A stretch of 64,000 bases of DNA from Rhodoferax lithotrophicus (GCF_019973615.1 NZ_AP024238.1:3989989-4053988), one strand, 5' to 3'. Counted from the first letter of the stretch, positions 7,800-17,687 are shown. Notes: generated from the sequence alone by a model not told the origin. Made by a program: numbers and translations.

Positions 7800-9230
7800 T
7801 TAACTCACCCGGCAAATCTTCAGCATGTTGGTGCCACCTGGTGAGCCCATGGGTTCACCACAGGTGATGGCGTAAATATCGCCAGATTGCACCACGCCGC
7901 GCGCTTTCAGGTCACTTTCCGCTTCCTTCAAAGCTGTATCACGGTCTGCACTGGTGTCAATCAAGAGCGGCCGAACATTGCGGTACAGCGTCATTTTGCG
8001 TTGCGTGGTCACTTTGGAGGTCAAGGCGTAGATCGGCACCTGAATCAGATGGCGACTCATCCACAAGGCGGTTGCGCCACTGTCCGTCATGGCCACAATG
8101 GCTTTAGCCCCCAGGTGGTGTGCAGTAAACAAGGCCCCCATGGCGATGGTCTGATCAATACGCGTGAAAGTTTTGCCGGTAAAGTCGGCTTCCAGTTTGA
8201 AGGCCTCACCACCCTCGGCCGCATGGCAAATCTTAGCCATCTCGATGACCGTTTCCAGGGGGAATTTGCCAGCGGCCGTCTCCGCAGACAGCATCACCGC
8301 ATCGGTGCCATCAAGCACAGCGTTGGCCACGTCACTCACCTCGGCGCGGGTAGGTACCGGGTTGGTGATCATGGATTCCATCATTTGTGTGGCAGTGATC
8401 ACCACCCGGTCATGCTCACGCGCCAGCTTGATCATGCGTTTTTGCAAAGCGGGCACCACCGCATTACCCACTTCCACGGCCAGATCACCACGCGCCACCA
8501 TGATGCCGTCACTGGCCAGCAAAATTTCAAGAAGTTTCGGAATCGCCTCGGCCCGCTCAATCTTGGCGATTAAGCCAGGGCGGTGGCCATCTTCAGCGGC
8601 CACATTACAGAGCTGGCGCGCCATTTCCATATCGGTGGCGTTTTTGGGAAAACTCACGGCCACATAGTCAGCCTTGAAACTCATCGCAGTGCGAATGTCA
8701 TCCATGTCTTTGGCGGTGAGTGCCGGGGCACTCAAACCACCGCCTTGCTTGTTGATGCCTTTGTTATTGGACAACTCACCGCCAAGTTTGACCGTGGTGT
8801 GAATAGCTTCACCTTCCACTTTGTCCACCGTGATCACGATCAAGCCATCGTTGAGCAACAGCACGTCACCGGACTTCACCTCCCGTGGCAAGGCTTTGTA
8901 GTCCAGTCCAACGCCGTGAACATCACCCAGTTCGGTGCGTGAAGCATCCATGACAAATTGGGCCCCTGGCTCCAGCATGACTTTGCCTTCCGCAAATTTG
9001 CCAACCCGGATTTTTGGCCCTTGCAGATCGGCCATGATGCCGACTTCGCGCCCGGCACGCTTGGCAGCGGCACGAACCATGTTAGCGCGGTCAATATGGT
9101 CTTGCGCCTTGCCGTGGCTGAAGTTCAGCCGCACCACGTTCACCCCTGACCGAATCATTTGCTCCAGCAGGGCCGGGTCACTGGACGCTGGGCCTAAGGT
9201 GGCAACTATCTTGGTAGCACGACGTGGCAT
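7800..9230 (-). CDS. pyk: Pyruvate kinase
   Basis: 476 residues. Converts phosphoenolpyruvate and ADP to pyruvate and ATP. The start MPRRATKIVATLGPASSDP is the family N-terminus, and a GGAG Shine-Dalgarno precedes the ATG at 9230. Other family features are the substrate loop VNVVRLNFSHG, the active-site region around SFPKNATDM, KIERAEAI, MVARGDLAVEVG and the helix TQMMESMITNPVPTRAEVSDVANAV. The C-terminal domain ends GGTNMLKICRVS. It is the first gene of the minus-strand pyk-fba-purC-purE block; the PepSY gene now lies between it and fba. Confidence 0.97.
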   Translation of the reverse strand: MPRRATKIVATLGPASSDPALLEQMIRSGVNVVRLNFSHGKAQDHIDRANMVRAAAKRAGREVGIMADLQGPKIRVGKFAEGKVMLEPGAQFVMDASRTELGDVHGVGLDYKALPREVKSGDVLLLNDGLIVITVDKVEGEAIHTTVKLGGELSNNKGINKQGGGLSAPALTAKDMDDIRTAMSFKADYVAVSFPKNATDMEMARQLCNVAAEDGHRPGLIAKIERAEAIPKLLEILLASDGIMVARGDLAVEVGNAVVPALQKRMIKLAREHDRVVITATQMMESMITNPVPTRAEVSDVANAVLDGTDAVMLSAETAAGKFPLETVIEMAKICHAAEGGEAFKLEADFTGKTFTRIDQTIAMGALFTAHHLGAKAIVAMTDSGATALWMSRHLIQVPIYALTSKVTTQRKMTLYRNVRPLLIDTSADRDTALKEAESDLKARGVVQSGDIYAITCGEPMGSPGGTNMLKICRVS

Positions 9231-9361
9231 AACAGAATCTCCATGTAATAAAGTTTCTCAATTTTCCCACGAAAGAAGTTACCAGGCTAAAACAAGATCA
9301 GCGCAACATTTTGTGGTTCAATTGAAATTCTGTATGTATACCGCTGCTACAAAATTCGCCC

Positions 9362-10312
9362 ATGCCACACCCTGAGAGCACTTATGCCAAGTTCATGGGT
9401 ACCACTGCCCTGAAACCACGGCTTCTTGTGGTTGATGACCAGCCCATCAACATCCAGGTGATGTACCAGATTTTTGCAGCAGAGTATCAAGTATTCATAG
9501 CCACCAACGGCAACCAGGCGCTTAACTTTTGCAGAACCACTCCACCTGATCTGGTCTTGCTTGACATTGTGATGCCAGGCATGGACGGTTTTGAAGTGTG
9601 CGCTGCACTCAAAGCTGATGCCAGCACCAAAAACATACCCGTGATTTTTGTCACCGCCCACACGGATGCCGTGCAGGAAACCCGTGGCCTTGAACTGGGC
9701 GCGGTCGACTTCATCAGCAAGCCGGTCAACCCGGCGGTGGTACGGGCCCGGGTTCATACGCAGATCACGCTCAAATTCCAGTCTGACTTGATGCGCAAGC
9801 TGGTATTTCTGGATGGCCTCACCGGTGTGTTTAATCGGCGTTATTTTGACCAGCAACTCGCCATTGAAGTGGCCCGGTCTGCGCGAGCGCAGTCGCCACT
9901 TGCATTGATCATGATCGATGTGGATTTTTTCAAACGCTACAACGACAACTATGGACACCAGGCAGGGGACGATTGCCTGTGCACGGTGGCCCAAACACTC
10001 AAGGCTAGCCTGCGCCGCCCGGCCGACCTGGTAGCGCGTTATGGCGGTGAAGAATTTGCCTGCATCCTGCCCGACACAGCGTTTACAGATGCCATGGCGA
10101 TGGCACAAGAACTGGAGCAAACGGTTCGCAAAAAAGCCATTGCTCATGCCGACTCTGGTGCGGCCCACGTCGTCACGGTCAGTTTGGGTGTCGCAGGGCA
10201 TTCCGGGCAACGCCCCATCCAGGCGGCAACGCTGTTGGCACTGGCGGATGCCCAGTTGTACCAAGCCAAACACGCTGGCCGCGCACGCGCCTGTGGAGCT
10301 GAACTGACATGA
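9362..10312 (+). CDS. Response-regulator diguanylate cyclase (REC-GGDEF, PleD/WspR-like)
   Basis: 316 residues. An N-terminal receiver domain (about 18-135) has the acidic pair Asp25/Asp26, phospho-acceptor Asp68 in LLDIVMPGMDGFE and conserved Lys120. A GGDEF domain follows, with GGEEF at 228-232 and an I-site RPAD at 219-222. Phosphorylation of Asp68 is expected to switch on c-di-GMP synthesis. The last four bases overlap the start of the hybrid kinase gene (ATGA), so the two are translationally coupled and very likely partners. The ATG at 9362 has no clear Shine-Dalgarno; the ATG at 9395 is an alternative. Confidence 0.92.
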   Translation: MPHPESTYAKFMGTTALKPRLLVVDDQPINIQVMYQIFAAEYQVFIATNGNQALNFCRTTPPDLVLLDIVMPGMDGFEVCAALKADASTKNIPVIFVTAHTDAVQETRGLELGAVDFISKPVNPAVVRARVHTQITLKFQSDLMRKLVFLDGLTGVFNRRYFDQQLAIEVARSARAQSPLALIMIDVDFFKRYNDNYGHQAGDDCLCTVAQTLKASLRRPADLVARYGGEEFACILPDTAFTDAMAMAQELEQTVRKKAIAHADSGAAHVVTVSLGVAGHSGQRPIQAATLLALADAQLYQAKHAGRARACGAELT

Positions 10313-13300
10313 GCAGCAAAGAGGCCCTCAGGCTCAAATCCATCGTCGCCTGGATACTTCAAGGCTTGCCCAAAAGTCTGGAGCGCCAGGTTATGGTGCT
10401 TGGTGCCGCTTGCCTGGTTATCAGTCTGGTGGGCTACGGCAGCTACGTAGCCAAAATGCAAACCGATGCCGCCAAAGAAACCATTTCTGCCCAGATCAAA
10501 GCCCTGGCACAAAACCTGGCCACCGTCGATGCCCATTTTCTGCAAACCAAAGAATCCGCCACCATTGAAACCCTGACGCTGCAAACCGCCACCCAGCCAG
10601 GTATTTTTTCGGTGCTGGTCACCGATACCAGCGGAAAACCCCTGACCGAAGTCGTGAACAAGAACGGCAGTTGGTCACCACGCTATTTCGTCAAACCGGT
10701 GCAAGTGCCAGATATCCACGGCCCCAGAATGGTGTTTGAGACCCACATCAACGATGCCATCCAGCACGACTTCCTGGCTGGCAATGCGGGCACCATGTCC
10801 GCCTGGCATCGCATAGAAGCGGATCAGCCCTTGGGCTGGGTTCGGGTGAGTTACCGGCTGGATGCATTTGATCAAATCAGTGCAGACATCCGAGCCCAAT
10901 CGTACAAAGTCATGGCACTGGCCATCAGCGTCATGCTGGCGCTGCTGACCCTGTTGTTGCGCCAGCCGCTGCATGCCCTGCGTGAAGCCACTGAATTTGC
11001 CAACACACTTGACAACACCCAGGGCAATACCCTGAAAGTGTCACGTCGCACGCTTGAAATTGAAGCCCTGGGCAATGCCCTCAACGCCGTCAGTGCACGC
11101 CTGAACACACAAATCACCGACATCCACAATCAAAAATTTGCACTGGATCAGCATGCCATCGTCAGCATCACCGACCTGGATGGCAACATCACCTACGCCA
11201 ACCAGCGTTTTTGTGACATCAGCGGTTATTCACAGGCCGAGTTGATAGGGCAAAACCACCGCATCATCAAATCCGACGAACATCCACCCGAGCTGTTTGA
11301 AAACCTGTGGCAGACCATCACACAGGGCAAGGTATGGAACGGCGATGTCAAAAATCGCAAAAAAGACGGCAGCTTTTACTGGGTCAATGCCACCATTGTT
11401 CCGCTGATGAACAGCGATGGGCTGCCGCATCACTACATGGGCATTCGCACCGACATCACCGCCAACAAGCTGCTGGAGTGGCACCTGAAAAACGCCCGGG
11501 ATGAGGCTGAAGCGGCCAGCCAAGCCAAGGCGCGATTTCTGGCCAATATGAGCCACGAGATTCGCACCCCCATGAATGCCATTCTGGGCATGCTCAAACT
11601 GATTCAGAACACCGAACTGGACAAGCGCCAACTGGACTATGCCAGCAAGGCCGAGGGAGCCGCACAGTCATTGCTGGGATTGATCAATGACATTCTGGAC
11701 TTTTCAAAGATTGATGCCGGAAAAATGACCCTTGAAATGCGCAGCTTCCGGCTTGACAAGCTGATGCGCGACCTGTCGGTGATCGTTTCCTCCAATTTGG
11801 GGGCCAAACCGGTGGAGATCCTGTTTGATGTGGACCCCGCTGCCCCCAAAGCCCTCATGGGAGATGCCCTGCGTTTGCAGCAAGTGCTGACCAATCTGGC
11901 GGGCAATGCCATCAAGTTCACCCAGCAAGGGGAGGTGGTGATCAGCATCACCCAAGTGGCACACACAGACACCCAAACCAGCCTGCGATTTGCCGTGCGC
12001 GACAGTGGCATTGGCATTGCGCCTGAACATCAACAGCATATCTTCAGCGGCTTCTCCCAGGCAGAAGCCTCGACCACACGGCGTTTTGGCGGCACCGGGC
12101 TGGGCTTGTCCATCAGCCGCAAACTGGTCACGTTGATGGGCGGGAATCTGGAGCTGCAAAGTGCACTGGGCCAAGGCAGCACCTTCAGCTTCACCATCAC
12201 CCTGCCCGTTAGCCCGGACAGCACACCCGCAGTACGCCCGGTGCAACCCGTGCCTGCCGCCAACCTGCAGGTTCTGGTGGTGGATGACAACGCCAGCGCG
12301 CGCGACATACTCACCGCCATGGCCGAATCCCTGGGCTGGCAGGTCGACACCGCCGACAGTGGCACTGCCGCTGTGGCCTTGCTGCAATCACGTGTGACCG
12401 CCGGGCTGCCGCCCTATCAAGCCATGTTCATTGACTGGCAAATGCCCGGCATGGATGGCTGGCAAACCATGGAGCAGCTGGAGGCGATCAGTGCGGACAA
12501 CCACCCGCCCATCGTGGTGATGGTCACGGCTTACGGGCGCGACATGCTTAACCAGCGTATTCCCGAAGAACAGGCGCGGCTGCATGGCTTTTTGGTCAAA
12601 CCCGTGACTGCATCCATGCTGCTTGATGCCGTGGCCGATGCCCTGTCCAATCGAACCCAACCAGTCGCCACCACAGCCCCGATACCCACAACCAAACCAC
12701 TACAAGGGATGCGCTTGCTGGTGGTGGAAGACAACATCATCAATCAGCAAGTGGCCATGGAAATGTTGCGCGGTGAAGGTGCACAGGTGAGTTTGGCCAA
12801 CAACGGGCAACTGGGGGTGGATGCGGTCTACCAGGCACAGGCTGCGGGCCAGCCCTATGCGGCGGTGCTGATGGACATCCAGATGCCCGTGATGGACGGC
12901 TACAGCGCCACCCGTTTGTTGCGACGGGATGCCACCCTGGCCAAGCTGCCCATCATTGCCATGACCGCCAACGCCATGGCCTCGGACCGCGAAGCCTGCC
13001 TGGCTGTGGGCATGAACGAGCATGTGGGGAAACCTTTTAACCTGGCCCAGTTGGTGACCCTGCTGCAAAAATTGACGCAAAACGCCGCCGCACTGCCCGC
13101 CACGACCAACCCCGCCCCGGTGAAGGCCAGTGCGCGGGTGACCAGCGCCCCGCCAGAGCCGGCACTACCACCCACCGATGCCATTGACGTGGCGGCAGCG
13201 CTGGAACGCCTGGGTGGCAACGAGGCCTTGTATGGGCAGGTGCTGCAAGCGTACTTGAGTGACCTGGCCACTCAACCCGAACAATTGGAACGCAGCCTGA

Positions 13301-13791
13301 AGCAGGCCGACCTGACCATGGCCGCTCGCCTGCTGCACACCCTGAAAGGGCTGTCTGCCACGGTGGGTGCCAGTTACATGGCCGCCGTCACGCGCAAGGC
13401 TGAGTTGGCGGTGAAAGCGGCCCAAGCCGATGCCAGCCAAGCCGCCAGCCTGGATCACTACGCCTTGTGCACGGAGTTCCGCACCGCCGTACACAGCACT
13501 CAAAACGCCCTGGAACCCGTGGCCCGGACCTACATGACACCGGTTTCCATCCTGCCTGTACCTGATGGCGACACAAGCCAGGTGACTCAACCCAACATCG
13601 ACGTGCTGACAACCCTGCTGTCCTTGCTCAAAGCCTCCAACATGCAGGCAACAACGGTGTTTGAGACATTACATCAGTCGGCTGGTTTTACCGATCTGCC
13701 GCAGCATGACGCACTCGTTACCGCCATGAACAACCTGAATTTCCCAGAAGCAAGCGCCATTTGCGAAAAATTGATAAAAAACAGGCTGTAG
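10309..13791 (+). CDS. Membrane hybrid sensor histidine kinase (PAS-HisKA-HATPase-REC-REC-HPt)
   Basis: 1160 residues. Two membrane helices (about 28-46 and 200-218) enclose a periplasmic sensor of about 150 residues. Then come a HAMP-like linker, a PAS domain (about 275-390), HisKA with His416 in NMSHEIRTPMN, an HATPase with the N-box around 529-536 and G-boxes at 565-601, receiver 1 (Asp709 in IDWQMPGMDG), receiver 2 (Asp856 in LMDIQMPVMDG) and an HPt domain (His1010 in LLHTLKGLSATVG). All phosphorelay residues are present, so it is a complete BarA/EvgS-type relay. The 4-base overlap with the upstream REC-GGDEF gene suggests phosphate goes from the HPt to that protein to control c-di-GMP. 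The periplasmic ligand is unknown. Confidence 0.93.
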   Translation: MSSKEALRLKSIVAWILQGLPKSLERQVMVLGAACLVISLVGYGSYVAKMQTDAAKETISAQIKALAQNLATVDAHFLQTKESATIETLTLQTATQPGIFSVLVTDTSGKPLTEVVNKNGSWSPRYFVKPVQVPDIHGPRMVFETHINDAIQHDFLAGNAGTMSAWHRIEADQPLGWVRVSYRLDAFDQISADIRAQSYKVMALAISVMLALLTLLLRQPLHALREATEFANTLDNTQGNTLKVSRRTLEIEALGNALNAVSARLNTQITDIHNQKFALDQHAIVSITDLDGNITYANQRFCDISGYSQAELIGQNHRIIKSDEHPPELFENLWQTITQGKVWNGDVKNRKKDGSFYWVNATIVPLMNSDGLPHHYMGIRTDITANKLLEWHLKNARDEAEAASQAKARFLANMSHEIRTPMNAILGMLKLIQNTELDKRQLDYASKAEGAAQSLLGLINDILDFSKIDAGKMTLEMRSFRLDKLMRDLSVIVSSNLGAKPVEILFDVDPAAPKALMGDALRLQQVLTNLAGNAIKFTQQGEVVISITQVAHTDTQTSLRFAVRDSGIGIAPEHQQHIFSGFSQAEASTTRRFGGTGLGLSISRKLVTLMGGNLELQSALGQGSTFSFTITLPVSPDSTPAVRPVQPVPAANLQVLVVDDNASARDILTAMAESLGWQVDTADSGTAAVALLQSRVTAGLPPYQAMFIDWQMPGMDGWQTMEQLEAISADNHPPIVVMVTAYGRDMLNQRIPEEQARLHGFLVKPVTASMLLDAVADALSNRTQPVATTAPIPTTKPLQGMRLLVVEDNIINQQVAMEMLRGEGAQVSLANNGQLGVDAVYQAQAAGQPYAAVLMDIQMPVMDGYSATRLLRRDATLAKLPIIAMTANAMASDREACLAVGMNEHVGKPFNLAQLVTLLQKLTQNAAALPATTNPAPVKASARVTSAPPEPALPPTDAIDVAAALERLGGNEALYGQVLQAYLSDLATQPEQLERSLKQADLTMAARLLHTLKGLSATVGASYMAAVTRKAELAVKAAQADASQAASLDHYALCTEFRTAVHSTQNALEPVARTYMTPVSILPVPDGDTSQVTQPNIDVLTTLLSLLKASNMQATTVFETLHQSAGFTDLPQHDALVTAMNNLNFPEASAICEKLIKNRL

Positions 13792-13824
13792 CACTTATAC
13801 AGCCTGCATAAGAAGCTCTTATTT

Positions 13825-15006
13825 TCAGAGCATTTCCAACACCACAGCCGTCGCTTCACCGCCGCCGATACACAGCGTCGCCACACCTTTTTTCAGCCCG
13901 CGCGCTTGCAGGGCGTACATCAGCGTGACCATGATGCGGGCTCCGCTGCAACCAATCGGGTGACCCAGGGCGCAGGCACCGCCGTTGACGTTGACGATGT
14001 CGTGGCTCAAAGCCAGGTCATGCATCAAGGCCATCGGCACCACGGCAAAGGCTTCGTTCACTTCCCACAAGTCCACATCCGCCACGCCCCAGCCGGCTTT
14101 GGCCAGCGCCTTGTTGACGGCCCCAATCGGTGCGGTGGCGAACCAGTTGGGTTCTTGAGCGTGCACGGCGCTGGCAACAATGCGGGCCAGCGGTTTGCAG
14201 CCCAGCTGGGCGGCGGTGGATTCACGCATCATCACCAGCGCAGCCGCACCGTCGTTGATGCTGGAGCTGCTGGCGGCGGTGATGGTGCCGTCTTTTTTGA
14301 ACGCCGGTTTCAGGCTGCTAATCTTGTCGAGCTTGACCTTACCCGGGCCTTCGTCGATGCTGATCACCTTGTCGCCCGCACGCCCCTTGACGGTAACGGG
14401 GGTGATTTCAGCCGCAAACGCGCCTGAACTTGTAGCGGCCTGCGCACGCTGGACGCTGGTGGTGGCGAAATGGTCTTGTTGCTCGCGGGTAAAGCTGTAT
14501 TTGGCGGCGCAGTCTTCCCCAAAAGTGCCCATGGAGCGGCCGGGTTCGTAGGCATCTTCCAGGCCGTCGAGCATCATGTGGTCAAAAATGCGGTCATGGC
14601 CAATGCGGTAACCACCACGCGCCTTGGGCAGCAGGTAGGGGGCGTTGGTCATGCTTTCCATGCCACCGGCCACCAGCACATCGGCACTGCCCGCGGCCAG
14701 CATGTCGTGGGCGAACATGGCGGCGCGCATGGCCGAGCCACACATCTTGCTCATGGTCACCGCACCGGTGCTGATCGGCAAACCCGCCTTGAGCAAGGCC
14801 TGGCGCGCCGGGGCTTGGCCCTGGCCGGCCATCAGACAGTTGCCAAAAATCACTTCATCCACCCGCTCGGGGGCCACACCGGCACGCGCCACGGCGGCCC
14901 GGATGGCCGCACCACCCAGGTCATGCGCGGCCAGTGCCGAAAAATCGCCCTGAAAACTTCCCATGGGGGTGCGGGCAGCACCCACGATCACGATTGCGTC
15001 AGTCAT
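13825..15006 (-). CDS. Acetyl-CoA C-acetyltransferase (thiolase)
   Basis: 393 residues, the usual thiolase length. It makes acetoacetyl-CoA from two acetyl-CoA or runs the reverse cleavage; the subtype resembles AtoB/PhaA. The catalytic residues are all visible: Cys89 in TMSKMCGSAM, His349 in ALGHPIGCSG and Cys379 in CIGGGEA. The start at 15006 (MTDAIVIVGAARTPMG) is the family start and has an AAAGGAC Shine-Dalgarno. It lies 75 bases after aceK and ends the minus-strand run liuR-paaI-liuA-can-aceK-thiolase. It could supply the acetoacetyl-CoA end of leucine breakdown or polyhydroxybutyrate synthesis. Confidence 0.92.
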   Translation of the reverse strand: MTDAIVIVGAARTPMGSFQGDFSALAAHDLGGAAIRAAVARAGVAPERVDEVIFGNCLMAGQGQAPARQALLKAGLPISTGAVTMSKMCGSAMRAAMFAHDMLAAGSADVLVAGGMESMTNAPYLLPKARGGYRIGHDRIFDHMMLDGLEDAYEPGRSMGTFGEDCAAKYSFTREQQDHFATTSVQRAQAATSSGAFAAEITPVTVKGRAGDKVISIDEGPGKVKLDKISSLKPAFKKDGTITAASSSSINDGAAALVMMRESTAAQLGCKPLARIVASAVHAQEPNWFATAPIGAVNKALAKAGWGVADVDLWEVNEAFAVVPMALMHDLALSHDIVNVNGGACALGHPIGCSGARIMVTLMYALQARGLKKGVATLCIGGGEATAVVLEML

Positions 15007-15080
15007 TTCAGTCCTTTCAAGTAAAAAGTGGTTCAAGTTCAGTCTGCATCTGCACAAGCAGCTCTATTTTTAATAGCGAT

Positions 15081-16931
15081 TTAAATCGATCCTGGTAGTT
15101 CAGAGTCGGCGTTCTCGGGGTGCAGGCGCTTGCTTTGCTCATACGGAAACACGTCAAACATGTGGCCCTGCAAAATACGATCCTTGTTTTTTTGCCAGAA
15201 CGTGGCATCCAGCAGGTTGGCATGGTGTTGCATAAAAAACGCCCGCACCACCGGGTTGCCCAGCAGGAAGGGTTCAAAGGTTTCGGGGAACACGTCATGC
15301 GGGCCAACGCTGTACCAGACTTCGCCCGACATCTCGTCTTCCTCACAGCGTGGTGCGGGCACCTTGCGGAACACGCAGTCGGTGATGTATTCAATTTCGT
15401 CGTAGTCGTAAAACACCACTTTGCCGTGGCGGGTGATGCCAAAGTTTTTCCACAACATGTCGCCCGGAAAGATGTTGGCGGCAATCAGGTCTTTCAGCGC
15501 GTTGCCGTATTCGATGACCCCACGCTCCAGCTGCTGGCGCGCGCGCAAGGCGGCCGGACTGGTGTTGGCCAAGTCAGCACCACCGGCATCAAAGGCATCC
15601 TGCAGGTAGATGTTGAGCGGGATCATGCGCCGCTCGATGTAGCAGTGCTTGAGGATGACTTCCAGCTGGGCATCCCCATCGCGGTCGCTGATCTCAAGCT
15701 GGCTGGGCGCATATTTTTCCAGCTCGGCAATCAGCTCATCGGTGAAACGGTTGCGCGGGAAAGCCACCTCGCTGTACTCCAGCGTGTCGGCCATGCGGCC
15801 CACCCGGTCGTGCTGTTTGACCAGCAGGTACTTGCCCTTGATCTGCTCGCGGGTGGTGTCTTTCGGGGCCGGGTAAAAGTCTTTGATGACCTTGAACACA
15901 TAGGGAAAACTGGGCAGGTCAAACACCAGCATGACCATGCCCTTGATGCCGGGCGCAATACGGAACTGGTCGGTGGAGTGGCGCAGGTGGTACAAAAAGT
16001 CGCGGTAAAACAAGGTCTTGCCCTGCTTGGCCAGGCCGAGGGCGTTGTACAGCTCGTTGCGCGGCTTGCGCGGCATCATGCTGCGCAGGAACTGCACATA
16101 GGCGCTGGGGATTTCCATGTCCACCATGAAGTAGGCACGGGCAAAGCTGAACAGCACATGCAAATCGTCCTCGCCATGTAACACCGCGTCAATACTCAGC
16201 CGGGTTTCACCCTTGACATACAGAATGGGCAAGGCGAACGGGGTTTCGACAAAACCATTGATCAGCTTGCCCACCACATAAGCGCCCTTGTTGCGGTAAA
16301 ACAGGCCGGTGAGCACCTGCAGCTGGAAGTTGGCGTGTAACTTGACACTGCCCAGCAGGCCCTGGATCACTTGGGTGACCAGCGCCGTGTCACCCGGCAG
16401 GTCGGCAAATTCGCGGTGCAGGTCAAAGTCCCGAATCATCCGCATCAAGACCTGCTGCAGGGTGTCCGGTGTGGGGTAATACGCGCGAAAGGTCGGGCGG
16501 GTTTCGGTTTTGCCGTTTTCGATGTACTCGGTGCTGACCGCCGGGCGCACAAAGATGAAGTCGTTCTGGAAATAGCTGCGGTGCAGGATTTTGGTGGTGA
16601 CCGAGTTGAAAAACGTCTCGGCCAGCTCGGGCTGATGGTGGTCTACCAGCAGGCCAATGTAGTGCAGCTTGACTTGCTGCCAGATGTCCATGGGCTGCTC
16701 ACCGGCCTTGAATTCGCGCTCCAGCCGGTTGGAGCATTCGCGCACGCGCAGGTCATAAAACTCGATGCGCTCGCGCTGGGCACGCTGCTGACCCGCCCAG
16801 TCCGCCGTCTCGAAGCGGTGTTTGGCCCGTGCCGACTCGGTACGAAACAACCGGTAATGGCGGTTAAAACCGTCCATCATGGCCTTGGCAATGTCGTAGG
16901 CCAGCGGGGAATCGAGACGGGTTGGGAACAT
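15081..16931 (-). CDS. aceK: Isocitrate dehydrogenase kinase/phosphatase
   Basis: 616 residues, the size of AceK. This bifunctional enzyme phosphorylates and dephosphorylates isocitrate dehydrogenase, diverting carbon into the glyoxylate bypass during growth on acetate or fatty acids. Recognisable family stretches include GFNRHYRLFR near the start, NDFIFVRPAVSTEYIE, the nucleotide-binding region FKVIKDFYPAPK, and the catalytic segment FPGDMLWKNFGITRHGKVVF then YDYDEIEY. The start at 16931 (MFPTRLDSPLAY) is preferred to 16976 on family length; the extra N-terminal frame is encoded by the adjacent palindromic repeat. Its place next to liu and thiolase genes fits acetyl-CoA-linked metabolism. 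Confidence 0.95.
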   Translation of the reverse strand: MFPTRLDSPLAYDIAKAMMDGFNRHYRLFRTESARAKHRFETADWAGQQRAQRERIEFYDLRVRECSNRLEREFKAGEQPMDIWQQVKLHYIGLLVDHHQPELAETFFNSVTTKILHRSYFQNDFIFVRPAVSTEYIENGKTETRPTFRAYYPTPDTLQQVLMRMIRDFDLHREFADLPGDTALVTQVIQGLLGSVKLHANFQLQVLTGLFYRNKGAYVVGKLINGFVETPFALPILYVKGETRLSIDAVLHGEDDLHVLFSFARAYFMVDMEIPSAYVQFLRSMMPRKPRNELYNALGLAKQGKTLFYRDFLYHLRHSTDQFRIAPGIKGMVMLVFDLPSFPYVFKVIKDFYPAPKDTTREQIKGKYLLVKQHDRVGRMADTLEYSEVAFPRNRFTDELIAELEKYAPSQLEISDRDGDAQLEVILKHCYIERRMIPLNIYLQDAFDAGGADLANTSPAALRARQQLERGVIEYGNALKDLIAANIFPGDMLWKNFGITRHGKVVFYDYDEIEYITDCVFRKVPAPRCEEDEMSGEVWYSVGPHDVFPETFEPFLLGNPVVRAFFMQHHANLLDATFWQKNKDRILQGHMFDVFPYEQSKRLHPENADSELPGSI

Positions 16932-16940
16932 GGTTACTCT

Positions 16941-17000
16941 ATTTTTTATAGCTACCAGCGCTTGATTGACAAGCACCAGAAGCTATTTTTATTCAAAAAT
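16941..17000. repeat. Dispersed palindromic repeat, copy C (upstream of aceK)
   Basis: Arms TATAGCTACCAGCGCTTG and CAAGCACCAGAAGCTATT flank a short AT-rich loop, with the tail ATTCAAAAAT. It is one of the best-preserved copies and lies in the carbonic anhydrase-aceK gap, 9 bases upstream of the aceK start. It will be transcribed in the aceK leader. Confidence 0.8.
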
Positions 17001-17030
17001 TTTACTTGCTATGGCCCATCAGTCAGGGTT

Positions 17031-17687
17031 TTACGCAAGGCTGGGACGCGGATAACGCTTGAACGCATTGCGAAACACATCCATCACCTCGTGGGGGCCC
17101 TGCATGCTGACCCCCAGATCGTTCACCAGCCCGTCTTTCAAGCCATAACACCAGCCATGCACCGTGACGTTTTGCCCGCGCGCCCAGGCATCCTGCAGCA
17201 CATTGCTAAGGGCCACGTTGCCAACCTGCTCAATCACGTTCATTTCACACAAGGTGTCTTCCTGCACCTCGACTGGCAGGTGATCAAGTCGGCGGCGGTG
17301 CCGCATCTTCACGTCATGCACATGGCGCAGCCAGTTGTCAGCCAGCCCCACCCGCGTGCCACGCAGCGCCGCCAGCACACCTCCGCAGCCGTAATGCCCG
17401 ACCACCATGATGTGCTCGACCTTGAGATGATCCACCGCAAACTGGATCACTGACAGCGCGTTCAGATCGGAATGAACCACCACGTTGGCGACGTTACGGT
17501 GCACAAACACCTCACCCGGGTCCAGTCCGGTGATCTCGTTGGCGGGCACCCGGCTGTCGGAGCAGCCGATCCACAGGTATTTAGGCGACTGCTGCTGCGC
17601 CAGACTTTTGAAAAAACCGGGGCGCTGGGCTTCCATGCGGGCAGCCCAGACGGTGTTGTTGTCGAGCAGGTGTTGGAGAGAGGTCAT
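17031..17687 (-). CDS. can: Beta-class carbonic anhydrase
   Basis: 218 residues. Interconverts CO2 and bicarbonate in the cytoplasm. The zinc site of the class is complete: Cys42 and Asp44-Arg46 in GCSDSRVPA, and His98 and Cys101 in VGHYGCGGV. The length and the N-terminus LLDNNTVWAARM match the Can/CynT2 type. It lies between liuA and aceK on the same strand, 135 bases after liuA, and may supply bicarbonate for biotin carboxylases such as methylcrotonyl-CoA carboxylase, though that enzyme is not in the window. Confidence 0.95.
   Translation of the reverse strand: MTSLQHLLDNNTVWAARMEAQRPGFFKSLAQQQSPKYLWIGCSDSRVPANEITGLDPGEVFVHRNVANVVVHSDLNALSVIQFAVDHLKVEHIMVVGHYGCGGVLAALRGTRVGLADNWLRHVHDVKMRHRRRLDHLPVEVQEDTLCEMNVIEQVGNVALSNVLQDAWARGQNVTVHGWCYGLKDGLVNDLGVSMQGPHEVMDVFRNAFKRYPRPSLA

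Noticed and set aside
7702..7803. Open stretch ending in a 20-codon ATG frame (7741-7803) that overlaps the pyk stop
   Set aside because: It could be the remnant of a gene C-terminus, but it has no Shine-Dalgarno and no recognised similarity; too short to support.
15055..15085. Partial match to the dispersed palindrome between aceK and the thiolase
   Set aside because: Only the CAGCT...TTTTTAATAG half is seen; the other arm is missing, so it may be chance in AT-rich spacer.
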